Shown here piece after piece: positions 16,420 to 25,517 of a DNA stretch of 64,000 nt. A program made the translations under genes and the position numbers. Each line of letters starts with the position of its first letter. The first letter of the stretch is position 1. The DNA comes from an uncultured Alistipes sp. (GTDB lineage Bacteria; Bacteroidota; Bacteroidia; Bacteroidales; Rikenellaceae): contig CALUNG010000012.1 of NCBI GenBank assembly GCA_944321955.1, positions 1 through 64,000 of the forward strand, read 5' to 3'. The notes beneath the pieces were generated by a model. It made no database searches. It saw nothing but the letters and a program-made list of their open reading frames with translations, and was not told the origin of the DNA.

Positions 16420-16555
16420 GATATTTTGTCTTTAACGTGATTACCTTCAGGCAAAGGTATGAAAAGTTGAATATTTTGCATAAATTTGGCCGTGGATTTT
16501 TTGCCGGGTGCATGTCCGGCAGATGCCGCGTGACAGTAACTTAAGAGTGAAAAAG

Positions 16556-17383
16556 ATGTTTGAACAGGAACGAAAGATAGTGGAAGCCGCATGGGAGGAT
16601 CGTTCGATGCTCGCCGATTCGGCTACAAGAGAGGCCATACGCAATGTTATCGAGGCCGTCGACAAGGGTCGTCTGCGTACGGCCGAGCCGGTCGATCTCG
16701 AACATGGCGAGTGGCGCGTGAACGAGTGGGTCAAGAAGGCCGTGATACTCTATTTCCCCATAAGCAAGATGCGTACGATGCGCGGCGGCGAACTCGAGTG
16801 GTACGACAAGATGGAGCTCAAGCATGGATACGAGGAGCTCGGCGTGCGTGCCGTTCCCCACTCCGTGGCGCGTTACGGTGCATACATTGCACCGGGAGCG
16901 GTGCTGATGCCGTCGTATGTCAATATCGGCGCCTACGTCGATAGCGGCACCATGGTCGACACGTGGGCGACCGTCGGGTCGTGCGCCCAGATAGGCAAAC
17001 AGGTGCATCTTAGCGGCGGCGTAGGTATCGGCGGCGTACTCGAACCGGTGCAGGCCGCACCGGTAATCATCGAAGACCACTGCTTCATCGGATCGCGGGC
17101 CATCGTTGTCGAAGGGGCGCACATCTGCCGCGAGGCAGTGCTCGGTTCGAACGTTGTTATAACGGGCTCGACCCACATAATCGACGTGACGGGCAGCGAA
17201 CCGGTCGAATACCGCGGTTTCGTGCCGGCGCGTTCGGTGGTCATTCCCGGAACCTACATGAAGCGTTTCCCGGCAGGCGAGTACGGCGTGTCGTGCGCTC
17301 TGATCATCGGCCGCCGCAAGGAGTCGACCGACAAGAAGACCTCGCTGAACGATGCCCTGCGCGACTTCGGCGTTTCGGCATAA
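16556..17383 (+). CDS. dapD: 2,3,4,5-tetrahydropyridine-2,6-dicarboxylate N-succinyltransferase
   Basis: A protein of 275 residues with left-handed beta-helix hexapeptide repeats (about 100-240, for example GAYIAPGAVLMPSYVNIG). It matches DapD in length and in the helical N-terminal domain followed by ARYGAYIAPG. It transfers succinyl from succinyl-CoA in the diaminopimelate/lysine pathway, and so feeds peptidoglycan synthesis as well as lysine. The start at 16556 is chosen because the upstream GTG (16508) adds an unrelated 16-residue tail. The gene is divergent from prolyl oligopeptidase and followed by the biotin ligase 14 bp later. Confidence 0.94.
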   Translation: MFEQERKIVEAAWEDRSMLADSATREAIRNVIEAVDKGRLRTAEPVDLEHGEWRVNEWVKKAVILYFPISKMRTMRGGELEWYDKMELKHGYEELGVRAVPHSVARYGAYIAPGAVLMPSYVNIGAYVDSGTMVDTWATVGSCAQIGKQVHLSGGVGIGGVLEPVQAAPVIIEDHCFIGSRAIVVEGAHICREAVLGSNVVITGSTHIIDVTGSEPVEYRGFVPARSVVIPGTYMKRFPAGEYGVSCALIIGRRKESTDKKTSLNDALRDFGVSA

Positions 17384-17397
17384 CTCCATCCTCGCAG

Positions 17398-18120
17398 ATG
17401 ATACACTACGTCGAGAGCACCACGTCGAGCAACGACGACGCGCGCAATCCACGTTACGGCGAGGGCGATGTCGTCTGGGCCGAATACCAGACTGCCGGCC
17501 GCGGTCAGCGCGGTCATGTATGGAAGAGTGCGGCCGGTTGCAACTTGACATTCTCGCTGGTGTTGCGGCCGACGTTTCTGGCTGCGCGCGAGCAGTTCGC
17601 CATATCTGAGATCGTGCCGCTGGCTCTTGTCGACATGATGGCCTCGTACGGTATCGATGCGCGTATAAAGTGGACTAACGACGTCTATGTCGGCGACCGC
17701 AAGATAGTCGGCATGCTTATCGAGCACGACCTCTCGGGCGGCATGTTGTCGCGTACGATTGCCGGCATCGGCATCAACGTCAACCAGCGCGAATTCGATC
17801 CGTTGCTGCCCAACCCCACGTCGATGCTGCTTGAAACGGGACGCGAATTCGACCGCCGCGAGGTTCTCGACCGTTTCTGCGACCGGGTCATGCCGCTATA
17901 CGGTGAATTGCGCCGCGGAGGCGGTGCCGAGATCCGCCGCCGCTATGTCGAAAAGATGTACCGACTGGGCGAACGCCATACCTATGCATGGCCCGACGGC
18001 ACGCGTTTCGAAGGCATCATACGCGGCATCGGCGAGAACGGCGAGCTGCTCATCGAACATGCCGACGGTACGGTGAAGGGGTATCTTTTCAAGGAAATAG
18101 AGTTCGTTATCAAAAAATAG
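17398..18120 (+). CDS. birA: Biotin--[acetyl-CoA-carboxylase] ligase
   Basis: A protein of 240 residues. The catalytic domain (about 1-190) has ESTTSSNDDA, the TAGRGQRGHVW motif that binds biotinyl-AMP, and KWTNDVYVGDRKIVGML. A short C-terminal SH3-like domain (about 195-240) follows. It attaches biotin to carboxylase carrier proteins. The N-terminal helix-turn-helix regulator domain of E. coli BirA is absent, so it is a monofunctional ligase. The start is 14 bp after dapD, so co-transcription is likely; the shared location is probably incidental to function. Confidence 0.92.
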   Translation: MIHYVESTTSSNDDARNPRYGEGDVVWAEYQTAGRGQRGHVWKSAAGCNLTFSLVLRPTFLAAREQFAISEIVPLALVDMMASYGIDARIKWTNDVYVGDRKIVGMLIEHDLSGGMLSRTIAGIGINVNQREFDPLLPNPTSMLLETGREFDRREVLDRFCDRVMPLYGELRRGGGAEIRRRYVEKMYRLGERHTYAWPDGTRFEGIIRGIGENGELLIEHADGTVKGYLFKEIEFVIKK

Positions 18121-18152
18121 GCGGCCGACACTATGTTTGTCGATAAAAAGAT

Positions 18153-18160
18153 TATCTTTG
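18153..18160 (+). promoter_or_regulatory. Promoter -7 box for gcvH
   Basis: TATCTTTG matches the Bacteroidetes -7 consensus exactly, 51 bp before the gcvH ATG. The expected upstream TTG at 19-21 bp is not clearly present, so the promoter may be weak or activator-assisted. Confidence 0.5.
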
Positions 18161-18211
18161 TAGCGTTGCAAGAAGCGATATCAGTTCAAATTAAAACCAA
18201 AACAGCAGATT

Positions 18212-18589
18212 ATGAATATTCCTTCCACGTTGAAGTACTCTAACGACCACGAGTGGTGTCGTGTAGAGGGCGAGTTCGCCTATGTAGGCATAACGGATTT
18301 CGCTCAGAGCCAGTTGGGCGACATCGTATTCGTCGATGTTCCGACCGTAGGCGAGACTCTTGCCGCAGGCGAGGTGTTCGGCTCGATCGAGGCCGTGAAG
18401 ACCGTGAGCGACGCTTTCCTGCCCGTAGGCGGCGAGGTCATAGAGATGAATGCGGCAGTCGATGCCGATCCGGCACTTGTAAACAAGGATCCTTACGGTG
18501 AGGGTTGGATCGTCAAGGTGAAGATGAGCGATCCGGCGGAGTACGATGCTCTGCTTACCCCCGAGCAGTATGCCGAACTGATCGGCTGA
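18212..18589 (+). CDS. gcvH: Glycine cleavage system H protein
   Basis: A protein of 125 residues whose layout matches Gcv[21 protein letters not shown] near the N-terminus, the lipoyl Lys63 in IEAVKTVSD, and [14 protein letters not shown] at the end. The lipoylated lysine shuttles the aminomethyl group between the P, T and L proteins of the glycine cleavage complex in the cytosol. No gcvT or gcvP gene is adjacent, so the complex must be encoded elsewhere. It stands alone, between a promoter box (18153) and a terminator (18613). Confidence 0.95.
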   Translation: MNIPSTLKYSNDHEWCRVEGEFAYVGITDFAQSQLGDIVFVDVPTVGETLAAGEVFGSIEAVKTVSDAFLPVGGEVIEMNAAVDADPALVNKDPYGEGWIVKVKMSDPAEYDALLTPEQYAELIG

Positions 18590-18612
18590 TCTGCAGTCCG
18601 GAGTGGAGATAT

Positions 18613-18650
18613 GCGGGCGGCTTCCGATGAGGCCGCCCGCACTCTTTTTT
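18613..18650 (+). terminator. Intrinsic terminator after gcvH
   Basis: GCGGGCGGC (18613-18621) and GCCGCCCGC (18632-18640) form a 9 bp GC-only stem, followed by ACTCTTTTTT. It ends gcvH transcription. Confidence 0.9.
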
Positions 18651-18688
18651 GATGAGGTTCGGAGGGCGACGGACCATTGACTGCAATG

Positions 18689-18726
18689 AAAAACCGCCAT
18701 ACGCAGCAATGCGTGTGGCGGTTTTT
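18689..18726. terminator. Bidirectional terminator downstream of efp
   Basis: AAAAACCGCCA (18689-18699) and TGGCGGTTTTT (18716-18726) with an inner ACGC/GCGT pair give a long stem with T-runs on both strands. It terminates efp on the minus strand and backs up the gcvH terminator on the plus strand. Confidence 0.88.
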
Positions 18727-18753
18727 TCTCTGCGGTGCCTTGCGGCCGCCGGA

Positions 18754-19326
18754 TTATTTTATACGCTCGTAGTATTCGCGCGTACGCGTATCGACACGGA
18801 TCTTGTCTCCGGTGTTGATGAAGAGGGGAACCTTGATGGTGGCGCCGGTGTTGACGGTAGCGGGCTTGAGCGAGTTGGTCGATGCCGTATCGCCCTTGAT
18901 TCCCGGCTCGGTGTAGGTAACCTCCATGTCCACGATGGGAGGAAGCTCGGCCGAGAGGATGGCGTCGTTGTCGGTGCGGTACATAACCTCGACGATCTGG
19001 CCGTCGGCCATCAGGTCGTAGTTGTTGATCAGGTTCTTGTCGATGTTGATCTCCTCGAAGGTCTCGGTGTGCATGAAGTGTGCGCCCAGATCGTCCTCAT
19101 AGGTGAACTGGTAGGGGCGGCGCTCAACGCGTACCTGCTCGATCTTCTGGCCTACCGACGAGAAGGTGTTCTCGATTACGCGGCCGTTCTCGAGATTCTT
19201 GAGCTTCGAACGAACGAATGCGGGGCCTTTGCCCGGCTTGCAGTGCTGGAAATCGACTACAAGAAAAGTCTTGCCGTCCATCTCGATGCACATTCCGATT
19301 TTGATATCAGCTGCTGTGATTGTCAT
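18754..19326 (-). CDS. efp: Elongation factor P
   Basis: A protein of 190 residues with three predicted OB/KOW-type domains in order. The functional loop is CKPGKGPAF, with Lys33 at the position that is modified in many bacteria; the PGKG loop form is the plain lysine type. EF-P rescues ribosomes stalled at proline runs in the cytosol. The C-terminal region has GDKIRVDTRTREYYERI, typical of the family. The gene is flanked downstream by a strong terminator. An upstream leader of about 80 bp carries an AT-rich stretch with no exact TAnnTTTG box. No modification gene (epmA-type) is adjacent. Confidence 0.95.
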   Translation of the reverse strand: MTITAADIKIGMCIEMDGKTFLVVDFQHCKPGKGPAFVRSKLKNLENGRVIENTFSSVGQKIEQVRVERRPYQFTYEDDLGAHFMHTETFEEINIDKNLINNYDLMADGQIVEVMYRTDNDAILSAELPPIVDMEVTYTEPGIKGDTASTNSLKPATVNTGATIKVPLFINTGDKIRVDTRTREYYERIK

Positions 19327-19416
19327 GGATATTGAATTTTTTATATAGTTTTTGAATTTTCCGTCGCAAAAATATAAAAAGTTTCTGAAAACTCGGCCGT
19401 TACTTCAAAAAAACGA

Positions 19417-19968
19417 TTATATGCCCCTCCATTCGTAATGCGGCGAGGAGACTCCGGCTACTGCCAACGCCCTTTCCACCACTGTCATGCAGAGACTCTC
19501 GATGCTGTCGGGTCGTGAGTAGAACGAGGGCGATGCCGGCAGTATTACGGCCCCCGCCTCGGTCAGTGCCGTCATGTTGCGCAGGTGTATGAGCGACAGC
19601 GGCGTCTCGCGTACGACGAAGACGAGGCGTCGTCGCTCCTTGAGCATCACGTCGGCGGCGCGTTCGATGAGGGTGTGGGCCGAGCCCGAGGCCACGCGTC
19701 CGAGCGTGCCGACGGACGACGGTACGACTATCATGTTGTCGAAGGCGGCCGAACCGCTTGCCGGTGGAGCGAAGAGGTCGTCGTTGCCGTAGAGTACGAT
19801 GCGCGGATCGGCGGGCAGGCTTTCGCCTTCGTACTCCATTACCCTGAGAGCCGTGTCGCTGCATATCACGGCTATCTGCTCCACTCCCGATGCGGCGAGC
19901 AGACGTTCGAGCGTCAGCCGTGCGTAGATGGCGCCGCTGGCGCCCGTTATGGCTACAATCGTCTTCAT
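19417..19968 (-). CDS. ubiX: UbiX family flavin prenyltransferase
   Basis: A protein of 183 residues: ITGASGAIYARL near the N-terminus (the flavin-binding Rossmann-like start), VVPSSVGTLGRVASG in the middle, and RPDSIESL at the end. UbiX makes prenylated FMN for UbiD-type decarboxylases. No ubiD gene is next to it, so the partner decarboxylase lies elsewhere. Here it is the second gene of a two-gene operon behind the polysaccharide deacetylase (22 bp gap). The family in Bacteroidetes is often used for menaquinone or aromatic metabolism; which role applies here is not shown. Confidence 0.9.
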   Translation of the reverse strand: MKTIVAITGASGAIYARLTLERLLAASGVEQIAVICSDTALRVMEYEGESLPADPRIVLYGNDDLFAPPASGSAAFDNMIVVPSSVGTLGRVASGSAHTLIERAADVMLKERRRLVFVVRETPLSLIHLRNMTALTEAGAVILPASPSFYSRPDSIESLCMTVVERALAVAGVSSPHYEWRGI

Positions 19969-19990
19969 GCGTTCCCGTCGTGTTACGGTT

Positions 19991-20602
19991 TTACAGCTCT
20001 ATGATCTTGCACTTGTATCCCTTGCGCTTGATGAACTCCAGCGTACGCGGCAGGGCGTAGCTCATGTTGCGGAACGACTTCTCGCTGTCGTGGAAAACGA
20101 TTATCGAGCCCGGCGTCAGCTCTTCGACTACGTTGCGGAAGCATTTGCGCGGCGAGAGCATGCGGTTGTAGTCGCGCGATATGATGGTCCACATCACGAT
20201 CTTGTATCGTTTGGCCACGGCGCGCATCTGCGACGGGGTCACGCGTGCGTAGGGCGGACGGAAGAGTTCGCTCTTGAGTATGTCGTTGGCGAAATCCACA
20301 TCCTCGATATATCGCTCCAGCGGCATTCCCCAGCCCTTCTGATGCGAATATGTGTGGTTGCCGATCTTGTGTCCGGCATCTATGATCTTCTGGTAGAGGT
20401 CGGGATAGAGTTCGGCATTCTTGCCCAGCACGAAGAACGTGGCTTTGGCATCGTACTTCTCGAGAGTGGCGAGTATCCACTCGGTAATGCCCGGCGTCGG
20501 CCCGTCGTCGAAGGTGAGGAACACGCCGTTGGGATCCTTTATCTCCCATATCAGGTCGGGCATCAGCTTCCCGAAAAACCTGGGAATGAATTTCAGTTTC
20601 AT
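19991..20602 (-). CDS. Polysaccharide deacetylase family protein
   Basis: A protein of 203 residues with NodB-homology motifs: motif 1 TFDDGP (30-35) with the catalytic Asp, motif 2 HTYSH (about 88-92) with the metal-binding His pair, and RPPYARVTPS as motif 3. The C-terminal half is typical of this family. It removes N- or O-acetyl groups from a glycan such as peptidoglycan or a surface polymer. There is no clear signal peptide; the N-terminus (KLKFIPRFFGKLMPDLIWEI) is basic and amphipathic. It is followed by ubiX after 22 bp. Confidence 0.88.
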   Translation of the reverse strand: MKLKFIPRFFGKLMPDLIWEIKDPNGVFLTFDDGPTPGITEWILATLEKYDAKATFFVLGKNAELYPDLYQKIIDAGHKIGNHTYSHQKGWGMPLERYIEDVDFANDILKSELFRPPYARVTPSQMRAVAKRYKIVMWTIISRDYNRMLSPRKCFRNVVEELTPGSIIVFHDSEKSFRNMSYALPRTLEFIKRKGYKCKIIEL

Positions 20603-20675
20603 AACTTGTACAGAGAGCCGTTTTGCAAAAGTAGTTATTTTTCGTAATAATTTTCCGGGCTTGGCAAATAATTAG

Positions 20676-20683
20676 TACATTTG
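20676..20683 (+). promoter_or_regulatory. Promoter -7 box for the DUF4837 gene
   Basis: TACATTTG fits TAnnTTTG, 27 bp before the ATG at 20710. No clear TTG at the ideal distance is seen, so strength is uncertain. Confidence 0.5.
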
Positions 20684-20709
20684 TCCGTATAACAAATTTC
20701 GATTCTGCC

Positions 20710-21726
20710 ATGAACATCAAACGCTTTTTTCAGCTTGCCGTTGCGGCGTGCATCGCTGTAACGTTCTTGGGGTGCGACTCCTTTGCCAAGCTCTCGGACA
20801 GCGGGAATACATCGCAGGGCGCTCCCTATGAACTGGTTGTCGTAAGCAACAACGAGGTTTGGGACGGAGCCGTCGGCGATACGCTTCGTTCGATTCTCCG
20901 CCAGCCCGTACCGTCGATAAACCAGTACGAGCCGTTGTTCGACGTGATGCGTGTGACGCCCGACGGTTTCAAGAACGTGATAGCCCGCCACCGCAACATT
21001 CTGAAGGTACTTGTCGACAAAAAGATTGCCGAACCCGCCATAGGCGTCAAGTACGACGTGTCGGCGCGTCCGCAGATCATGATCGTTGCGCAGGGTCCCA
21101 CGCAGCAGGCGCTGGCCGACTATATCTCCGAAAATCGCGACAATCTGCTTTACGTACTCGAGAAGGCCGAACGCGACCGTACGGTCGAGTATGCCGAAAA
21201 GTACAACGTGGCGTCGTTGCGCGAGGCCATCAGGGAGAAGTTCGGCGTCACGATGAACGTTCCCAAGGGCTATACGCTTCGCAGCGCTTCGGACCACTTC
21301 ATGTGGATATCGTACGAATATCCGGCCGCCAGTCAGGGTTTTTTCCTCTATTCGTATCCCTACGAAGGCCCGCAGTCGTTGTCGGTCGGTGCGCTTGTCG
21401 AGGCCCGCAACAGGTTCGCTTCGCGTATCCCTGGCCCGTCCGACGGCTCGTACATGATTACCTACATGGACTATGAACCCGATTACCGCATGATCCGCAT
21501 TGGCGACAGACTGTGGGTCGAGATGCGCGGACTGTGGGACGTGGCCAACGACTTCATGGGCGGCCCGTTCGTCAGCTACTCGACGGTCAATACCGAGACC
21601 AACGAGGTCTTTACGCTCGACTGCTATGTCTATTCGCCCAAGCTCGACAAGCGCAACTTCCTGCGTGCACTCGAGCATCTGGTCTACGTCATAGAGTTCC
21701 CTTCGGACAACGACTCTTCACGTTAG
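20710..21726 (+). CDS. DUF4837 family lipoprotein
   Basis: A protein of 338 residues with a signal peptide and lipobox LGC (Cys22), so it is a lipoprotein. It has an N-terminal domain with YELVVVSNNEVWDG, a middle with long helices, and a C-terminal domain with GGPFVSYSTV. The family is confined to Bacteroidetes and its function is not known; members sit in the periplasm or surface layer of the cell. The gene stands alone, with a promoter box before it and a strong hairpin terminator after it (21764). The start is fixed by the signal peptide. Confidence 0.85.
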   Translation: MNIKRFFQLAVAACIAVTFLGCDSFAKLSDSGNTSQGAPYELVVVSNNEVWDGAVGDTLRSILRQPVPSINQYEPLFDVMRVTPDGFKNVIARHRNILKVLVDKKIAEPAIGVKYDVSARPQIMIVAQGPTQQALADYISENRDNLLYVLEKAERDRTVEYAEKYNVASLREAIREKFGVTMNVPKGYTLRSASDHFMWISYEYPAASQGFFLYSYPYEGPQSLSVGALVEARNRFASRIPGPSDGSYMITYMDYEPDYRMIRIGDRLWVEMRGLWDVANDFMGGPFVSYSTVNTETNEVFTLDCYVYSPKLDKRNFLRALEHLVYVIEFPSDNDSSR

Positions 21727-21763
21727 GTTCGGAACAAAACTCCGGCCGGAAGGCCCAGCCTCG

Positions 21764-21799
21764 AACGGCGACCGACAAATGCATGTGTCGGTCGCCGTT
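21764..21799 (+). terminator. Terminator after the DUF4837 gene
   Basis: AACGGCGACCGACA (21764-21777) and its perfect complement TGTCGGTCGCCGTT (21786-21799) form a 14 bp stem, followed by T-rich bases. The downstream 21800-21909 holds nothing recognisable. Confidence 0.85.
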
Positions 21800-21909
21800 T
21801 ATCGTAAACGTACAGGCCGTCGACGAGCGCGATACGCCGTACGTAGATTCCGGCGCATACCACGCTGCTGAAGCATTTGACGGCGGTGTTGCAGGCATCG
21901 CCCTTCTCT

Positions 21910-23244
21910 TTACAGCAGCGGCGACAGCAGTCGTGCGAATCTTTCTGCTGTCGTGCGCAGTACTCCCGGTGCGGGATCCGCATTTGCCATTCGGCACGAC
22001 TCCTTGTCCGCGTCGAAACGGGATGCCATGTCGGCGACAGTAGCGCGGTCGTATATGAATGCCGTCACTTCGAGATTCTCCTCGAGACTGCGGTAGTCCA
22101 TGTTCGCGGCGCCGACCGTGGCAAGCGTGTCGTCCGCGATGAGCAGTTTCGAGTGCAGGAACCCGCCGGTATAGCGATATACCGTCGCCCCCAGACCGCA
22201 CATTTCGCGCACGAACGAATCCGAGGCTGCCGCCGTTACGGCCGAGTCGCCGTGTTCGGGGACCATTATCTCGACTTCGGTGCCGCTCTCGACGGCCATG
22301 CGTATGGCGTCGGCCAGTGTGCGTGGCGGTATGAAGTATGGGGTCGATATGCGTACGTGCTGCCGGGCCTGCATTATGGCTGCCGCAAATGCGTCGTGAA
22401 GCGTCATGCGTGCCGCACCCGTATCGTTCCATGCTATCTGTACCGGAGCCGGTGTCGTGATCCGATGTACGGCAGTGTGACGCATGATTTCGGCTGCATC
22501 GCCTCCAAGATCCTGCCAGTCCGACGCGAACAGCCGTTGCAGGCGCGCCACGGCATCGCCTTCGAGGCGCAGGTGTTCGTCGCGCCATTTGCCCAGACGG
22601 TTGCCGTCGATATACCTTCTGGCGATGTTGATGCCGCCGGTGAAAGCCACCGTTCCGTCGATTACGGCTATCTTGCGGTGGTTGCGGCGGGCCACGCCGC
22701 ACCGTATGTACGGAAACCTCAACGGCCCGTAACGGCGTATGTCGATGCCGGCACGTCGCATGCGATGCAGAGTGCGGCGCCCGAGCCGCCATGAACCTAT
22801 CGCGTCGTAGATTACCCGTACCTCGACTCCTGCCCGTGACTTTCGGCACAGCAGGTCGATGAGCGTGCGGCCGAGGCGGTCGTCGTCGAAGATGTAGTAT
22901 TCGAGATGTATAGAGCTGCGGGCGTGTTGCAGGGCCGATATCAGCGATGAATAGGCATTGTCGGCGTTGTGCAGCAGTGTGATGCGGTTGAGAAGCGTCA
23001 CGGGCTCTTCGCAGCATGTGCGTATCAGCGTCTGGATGGCCGTGCCGCGGCGGTTGCAGGCTTTTGGAGGTTCGTATGTGGATCGCAGGCCCGTCAGGAT
23101 GTAGAGCAGCAGCCCGATGACCGGCAGGAACATGACGACGCAAACCCACAGCATGGCCTTGTAGGGGTCACGCTGCAGAAAAACGGCCGATACGGCAGCG
23201 GCAAGTACGACCGACAGATACGATATTGCACACAGAAGAACCAT
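21910..23244 (-). CDS. cls: Cardiolipin synthase
   Basis: A protein of 444 residues. The N-terminus has two membrane helices (about 1-22 and 30-52), as in bacterial Cls. Two phospholipase D motifs follow: HRKIAVIDG beginning at His189 and HSKLLIADD beginning at His364, each with the His-x-Lys-(x)4-Asp pattern. It joins two phosphatidylglycerol molecules at the inner membrane. A Lys/Asp-rich tail follows the second motif. It is a single-gene unit, convergent with the DUF4837 gene. Confidence 0.93.
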   Translation of the reverse strand: MVLLCAISYLSVVLAAAVSAVFLQRDPYKAMLWVCVVMFLPVIGLLLYILTGLRSTYEPPKACNRRGTAIQTLIRTCCEEPVTLLNRITLLHNADNAYSSLISALQHARSSIHLEYYIFDDDRLGRTLIDLLCRKSRAGVEVRVIYDAIGSWRLGRRTLHRMRRAGIDIRRYGPLRFPYIRCGVARRNHRKIAVIDGTVAFTGGINIARRYIDGNRLGKWRDEHLRLEGDAVARLQRLFASDWQDLGGDAAEIMRHTAVHRITTPAPVQIAWNDTGAARMTLHDAFAAAIMQARQHVRISTPYFIPPRTLADAIRMAVESGTEVEIMVPEHGDSAVTAAASDSFVREMCGLGATVYRYTGGFLHSKLLIADDTLATVGAANMDYRSLEENLEVTAFIYDRATVADMASRFDADKESCRMANADPAPGVLRTTAERFARLLSPLL

Positions 23245-23283
23245 TCCGCTGTTTCAACGGGCATACTTTGTGCCAAAAAAAAC

Positions 23284-23313
23284 TTGTACATTGAAAAATG
23301 TTTCCTATCTTTG
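23284..23313 (+). promoter_or_regulatory. Consensus promoter of greA
   Basis: TTG (23284-23286), a 19 bp spacer and TATCTTTG (23306-23313) form a full Bacteroidetes promoter, 70 bp upstream of the greA ATG. The 5' leader is therefore about 65 nt. Confidence 0.8.
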
Positions 23314-23383
23314 CATAGACATTTGGGATTCCGATTCTTCAAGGGGAGTTGGAATTCTTAATTTTTTTGTGTATCGAAAAATT

Positions 23384-23860
23384 ATGGCAAAAGAGATTAT
23401 TTACCTTACGGCAGAGGGTTACAAGAAACTGAAAGATGAACTCGACCACATGCGTTCGGTCGAGCGTCCCGCAATCTCGGCGGCTATTGCCGAAGCCCGC
23501 GACAAGGGAGACCTGTCGGAGAATGCGGAGTACGATGCGGCTCGTGAGGCTCAAGGCCTTTTGGAGATGCGCATAGCCAAACTCGAAGATACCATCGCCA
23601 ATGCGCGTGTTATCGACGAGTCCAAGATCGACAAGAGCAAGGTTCAGATTTTGAGCCGTGTGACGCTGCTCAACCACAACAACGGCAAGGAGGTTTCGTA
23701 TACCATCGTTTCGGAGAACGAGGCCAACCTGCGTGAAGGCAAACTCGCAATCGGTACCCCCATTGCCAAGGCTCTGCTCGGCAAGAAGGTCGGCGATATC
23801 GTCGAGGTGAACGTGCCGGCAGGTGTTATCAAGTTCGAGATAAAGGATATTTCGATATAG
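23384..23860 (+). CDS. greA: Transcription elongation factor GreA
   Basis: A protein of 158 residues. The N-terminal coiled-coil (about 1-75) ends in RDKGDLSENAEYDAA, the tip acidic residues that reach the polymerase active site; the C-terminal domain binds the polymerase secondary channel (GKKVGDIVEVNVPAG). GreA cleaves backtracked RNA. The start at 23384 follows the standard MAKEIIYLTAEGY opening; the longer frame from 23270 is a leader shadow. A terminator follows at 23894. Confidence 0.95.
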   Translation: MAKEIIYLTAEGYKKLKDELDHMRSVERPAISAAIAEARDKGDLSENAEYDAAREAQGLLEMRIAKLEDTIANARVIDESKIDKSKVQILSRVTLLNHNNGKEVSYTIVSENEANLREGKLAIGTPIAKALLGKKVGDIVEVNVPAGVIKFEIKDISI

Positions 23861-23893
23861 TCTGCATTGCGGTCGTCATGCAGACATGGTTCG

Positions 23894-23922
23894 GGCGTCT
23901 TCCATTCGGGAGACGCCTTTTT
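23894..23922 (+). terminator. Terminator after greA
   Basis: GGCGTCT (23894-23900) and AGACGCC (23911-23917) form a stem, followed by a TTTTT run. Confidence 0.85.
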
Positions 23923-23984
23923 GTTGCGGGGCATTGTGAATCGACGGTATGGCGCCGGAAGGGGTGAAAAATATGAAAAAATCA

Positions 23985-23992
23985 TATCTTTG
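23985..23992 (+). promoter_or_regulatory. Promoter -7 box for the DUF3667 gene
   Basis: TATCTTTG is an exact -7 box, 22 bp before the ATG at 24014, giving a short leader. Confidence 0.55.
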
Positions 23993-24013
23993 TGGGTGCT
24001 AATCCTGTGGATA

Positions 24014-25492
24014 ATGAAAGAGAACATGCAAAAACCGGATGCCGAAGGGAAGACCGACACTGTCGGCCCTGCGGTCGTGAGCAAGGAGGAGCGTTGCGAT
24101 GACGGAAATGACAGCGGCGAAACAGTCGGCAGTGATGACGAGGGCTGCGATGATGGCGGTGGCGTTGGTGGCCGCGGAGGCCTTCATGCCCGCCTCGAGG
24201 CCCGCAGGCGCGAGTTGTTGCGACGCATAGAATATCGTCGGCTCAAGCGCATACGCAAACTTACGGTCCCGGCCTATTCGCACTGCAAGAACTGCGGCGA
24301 GAAGCTGCAGGGTATGTACTGCAGCCGCTGCGGACAGTATGCCCTCGATACGGAACAGCCGTTCTGGAAGTACATAAAGCAGTATTTCGAGAATGTATAC
24401 CAGTTCGACAGCAAGGTGTGGCAGACGCTGTGGCTGCTTTTCCGTCGTCCGGGACTGCTGACCTGCGAGTTCAATGCCGGCAAGATAAACTCCTATGTCC
24501 ATCCGTTCAGGCTCTACATGTTCATTTCGGTGGTCTTCTTCACCATCTTCTTCATGTTCGCCTCGGATATTGCCCGTCGCAGCATGCGCGAAGTCTCGCT
24601 CGCTCCGTACAATATGCCAGATACCGTTCTCGTGCAGTTGCGCGCGGGAACGATGCGTCCCGATACGACGGTCTACGTGTACGACGGATCGGGCTTGGCC
24701 GAGATGCTCGAGTTGAAGGATGTACCGACGGACGGGCTGCTGGACGTGGAACCCGTATTCGGATCACGGCACGGAATATCGCTTGTCGGGATGCCTCGTC
24801 TGCTGCTCGATTCGTGCCTCTACCGTACGGAGCTGACGGCGGACGATCTGGAGAATATCGAGGCGGCCCAACATACGCTCGACCTCTATGTTCCCGATTC
24901 GGACGAGGCTGATACCGATGCGGAATCTTCAGGTCTCGATATCGAATATGACGATGCTGCGGATATGGACCGTATCCGCACGTTCGATCCGGACCGTACG
25001 CCCGTATACGACTGGCGTATGAAACATATGGATCAGAACCGACAGCAGGAGAGGTGGGAACAGGAGAACTTCGTCAACAACATGCTGGCCGGCCTGTCGA
25101 AGTGGACGCCTCTCTACATGATGTTCCTGCTGCCGATATTCGCCCTGCTGCTGAAGACGGCCTATCGCCGGCGTCGCATGAACTACATGCATCACTTCGT
25201 GCATGCCATACATATCAACTCGTTCTTTCTGCTTCTGCTGTTCATACCGACGGCAATAATGATATACGGTTTCGAGGCGCAGCATGGCACCTCCCGGCTG
25301 ACTACTGTCAGTTTCGAGATATTCTTTGCCCTGGTGTTCATCTACATGCTGCTGTCGTCGCACACGGTCTACCGCGAAGGTTGGCTCAAAACCCTGTCGA
25401 AGACACTGTTCGTCTTCTTCAGCTTCTCGTTTTTGGCCATATGCATAGCTCTGGTGCTTGTCATCTGGATGATATACGCATACTATTATTAG
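24014..25492 (+). CDS. DUF3667 membrane protein with zinc ribbon
   Basis: A protein of 492 residues. The acidic, low-complexity N-terminus (about 1-65) carries a polar tail. A zinc-ribbon follows with CKNCGEKLQGMYCSRCGQ (about 95-112), then the DUF3667 signature FWKYIKQYFENVYQFDSKVW. Membrane helices are at about 175-195, near 375-395, 410-430, 445-465 and 470-490. A long acidic stretch (DEADTDAES) lies in between. The family is limited to Bacteroidetes and close relatives, with unknown function; it is probably an inner-membrane protein. The start is the first ATG after the promoter box; a second ATG at 24026 is possible. Confidence 0.78.
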   Translation: MKENMQKPDAEGKTDTVGPAVVSKEERCDDGNDSGETVGSDDEGCDDGGGVGGRGGLHARLEARRRELLRRIEYRRLKRIRKLTVPAYSHCKNCGEKLQGMYCSRCGQYALDTEQPFWKYIKQYFENVYQFDSKVWQTLWLLFRRPGLLTCEFNAGKINSYVHPFRLYMFISVVFFTIFFMFASDIARRSMREVSLAPYNMPDTVLVQLRAGTMRPDTTVYVYDGSGLAEMLELKDVPTDGLLDVEPVFGSRHGISLVGMPRLLLDSCLYRTELTADDLENIEAAQHTLDLYVPDSDEADTDAESSGLDIEYDDAADMDRIRTFDPDRTPVYDWRMKHMDQNRQQERWEQENFVNNMLAGLSKWTPLYMMFLLPIFALLLKTAYRRRRMNYMHHFVHAIHINSFFLLLLFIPTAIMIYGFEAQHGTSRLTTVSFEIFFALVFIYMLLSSHTVYREGWLKTLSKTLFVFFSFSFLAICIALVLVIWMIYAYYY

Positions 25493-25517
25493 TTTTTTAG
25501 CGCATTGTTAGCGTGAA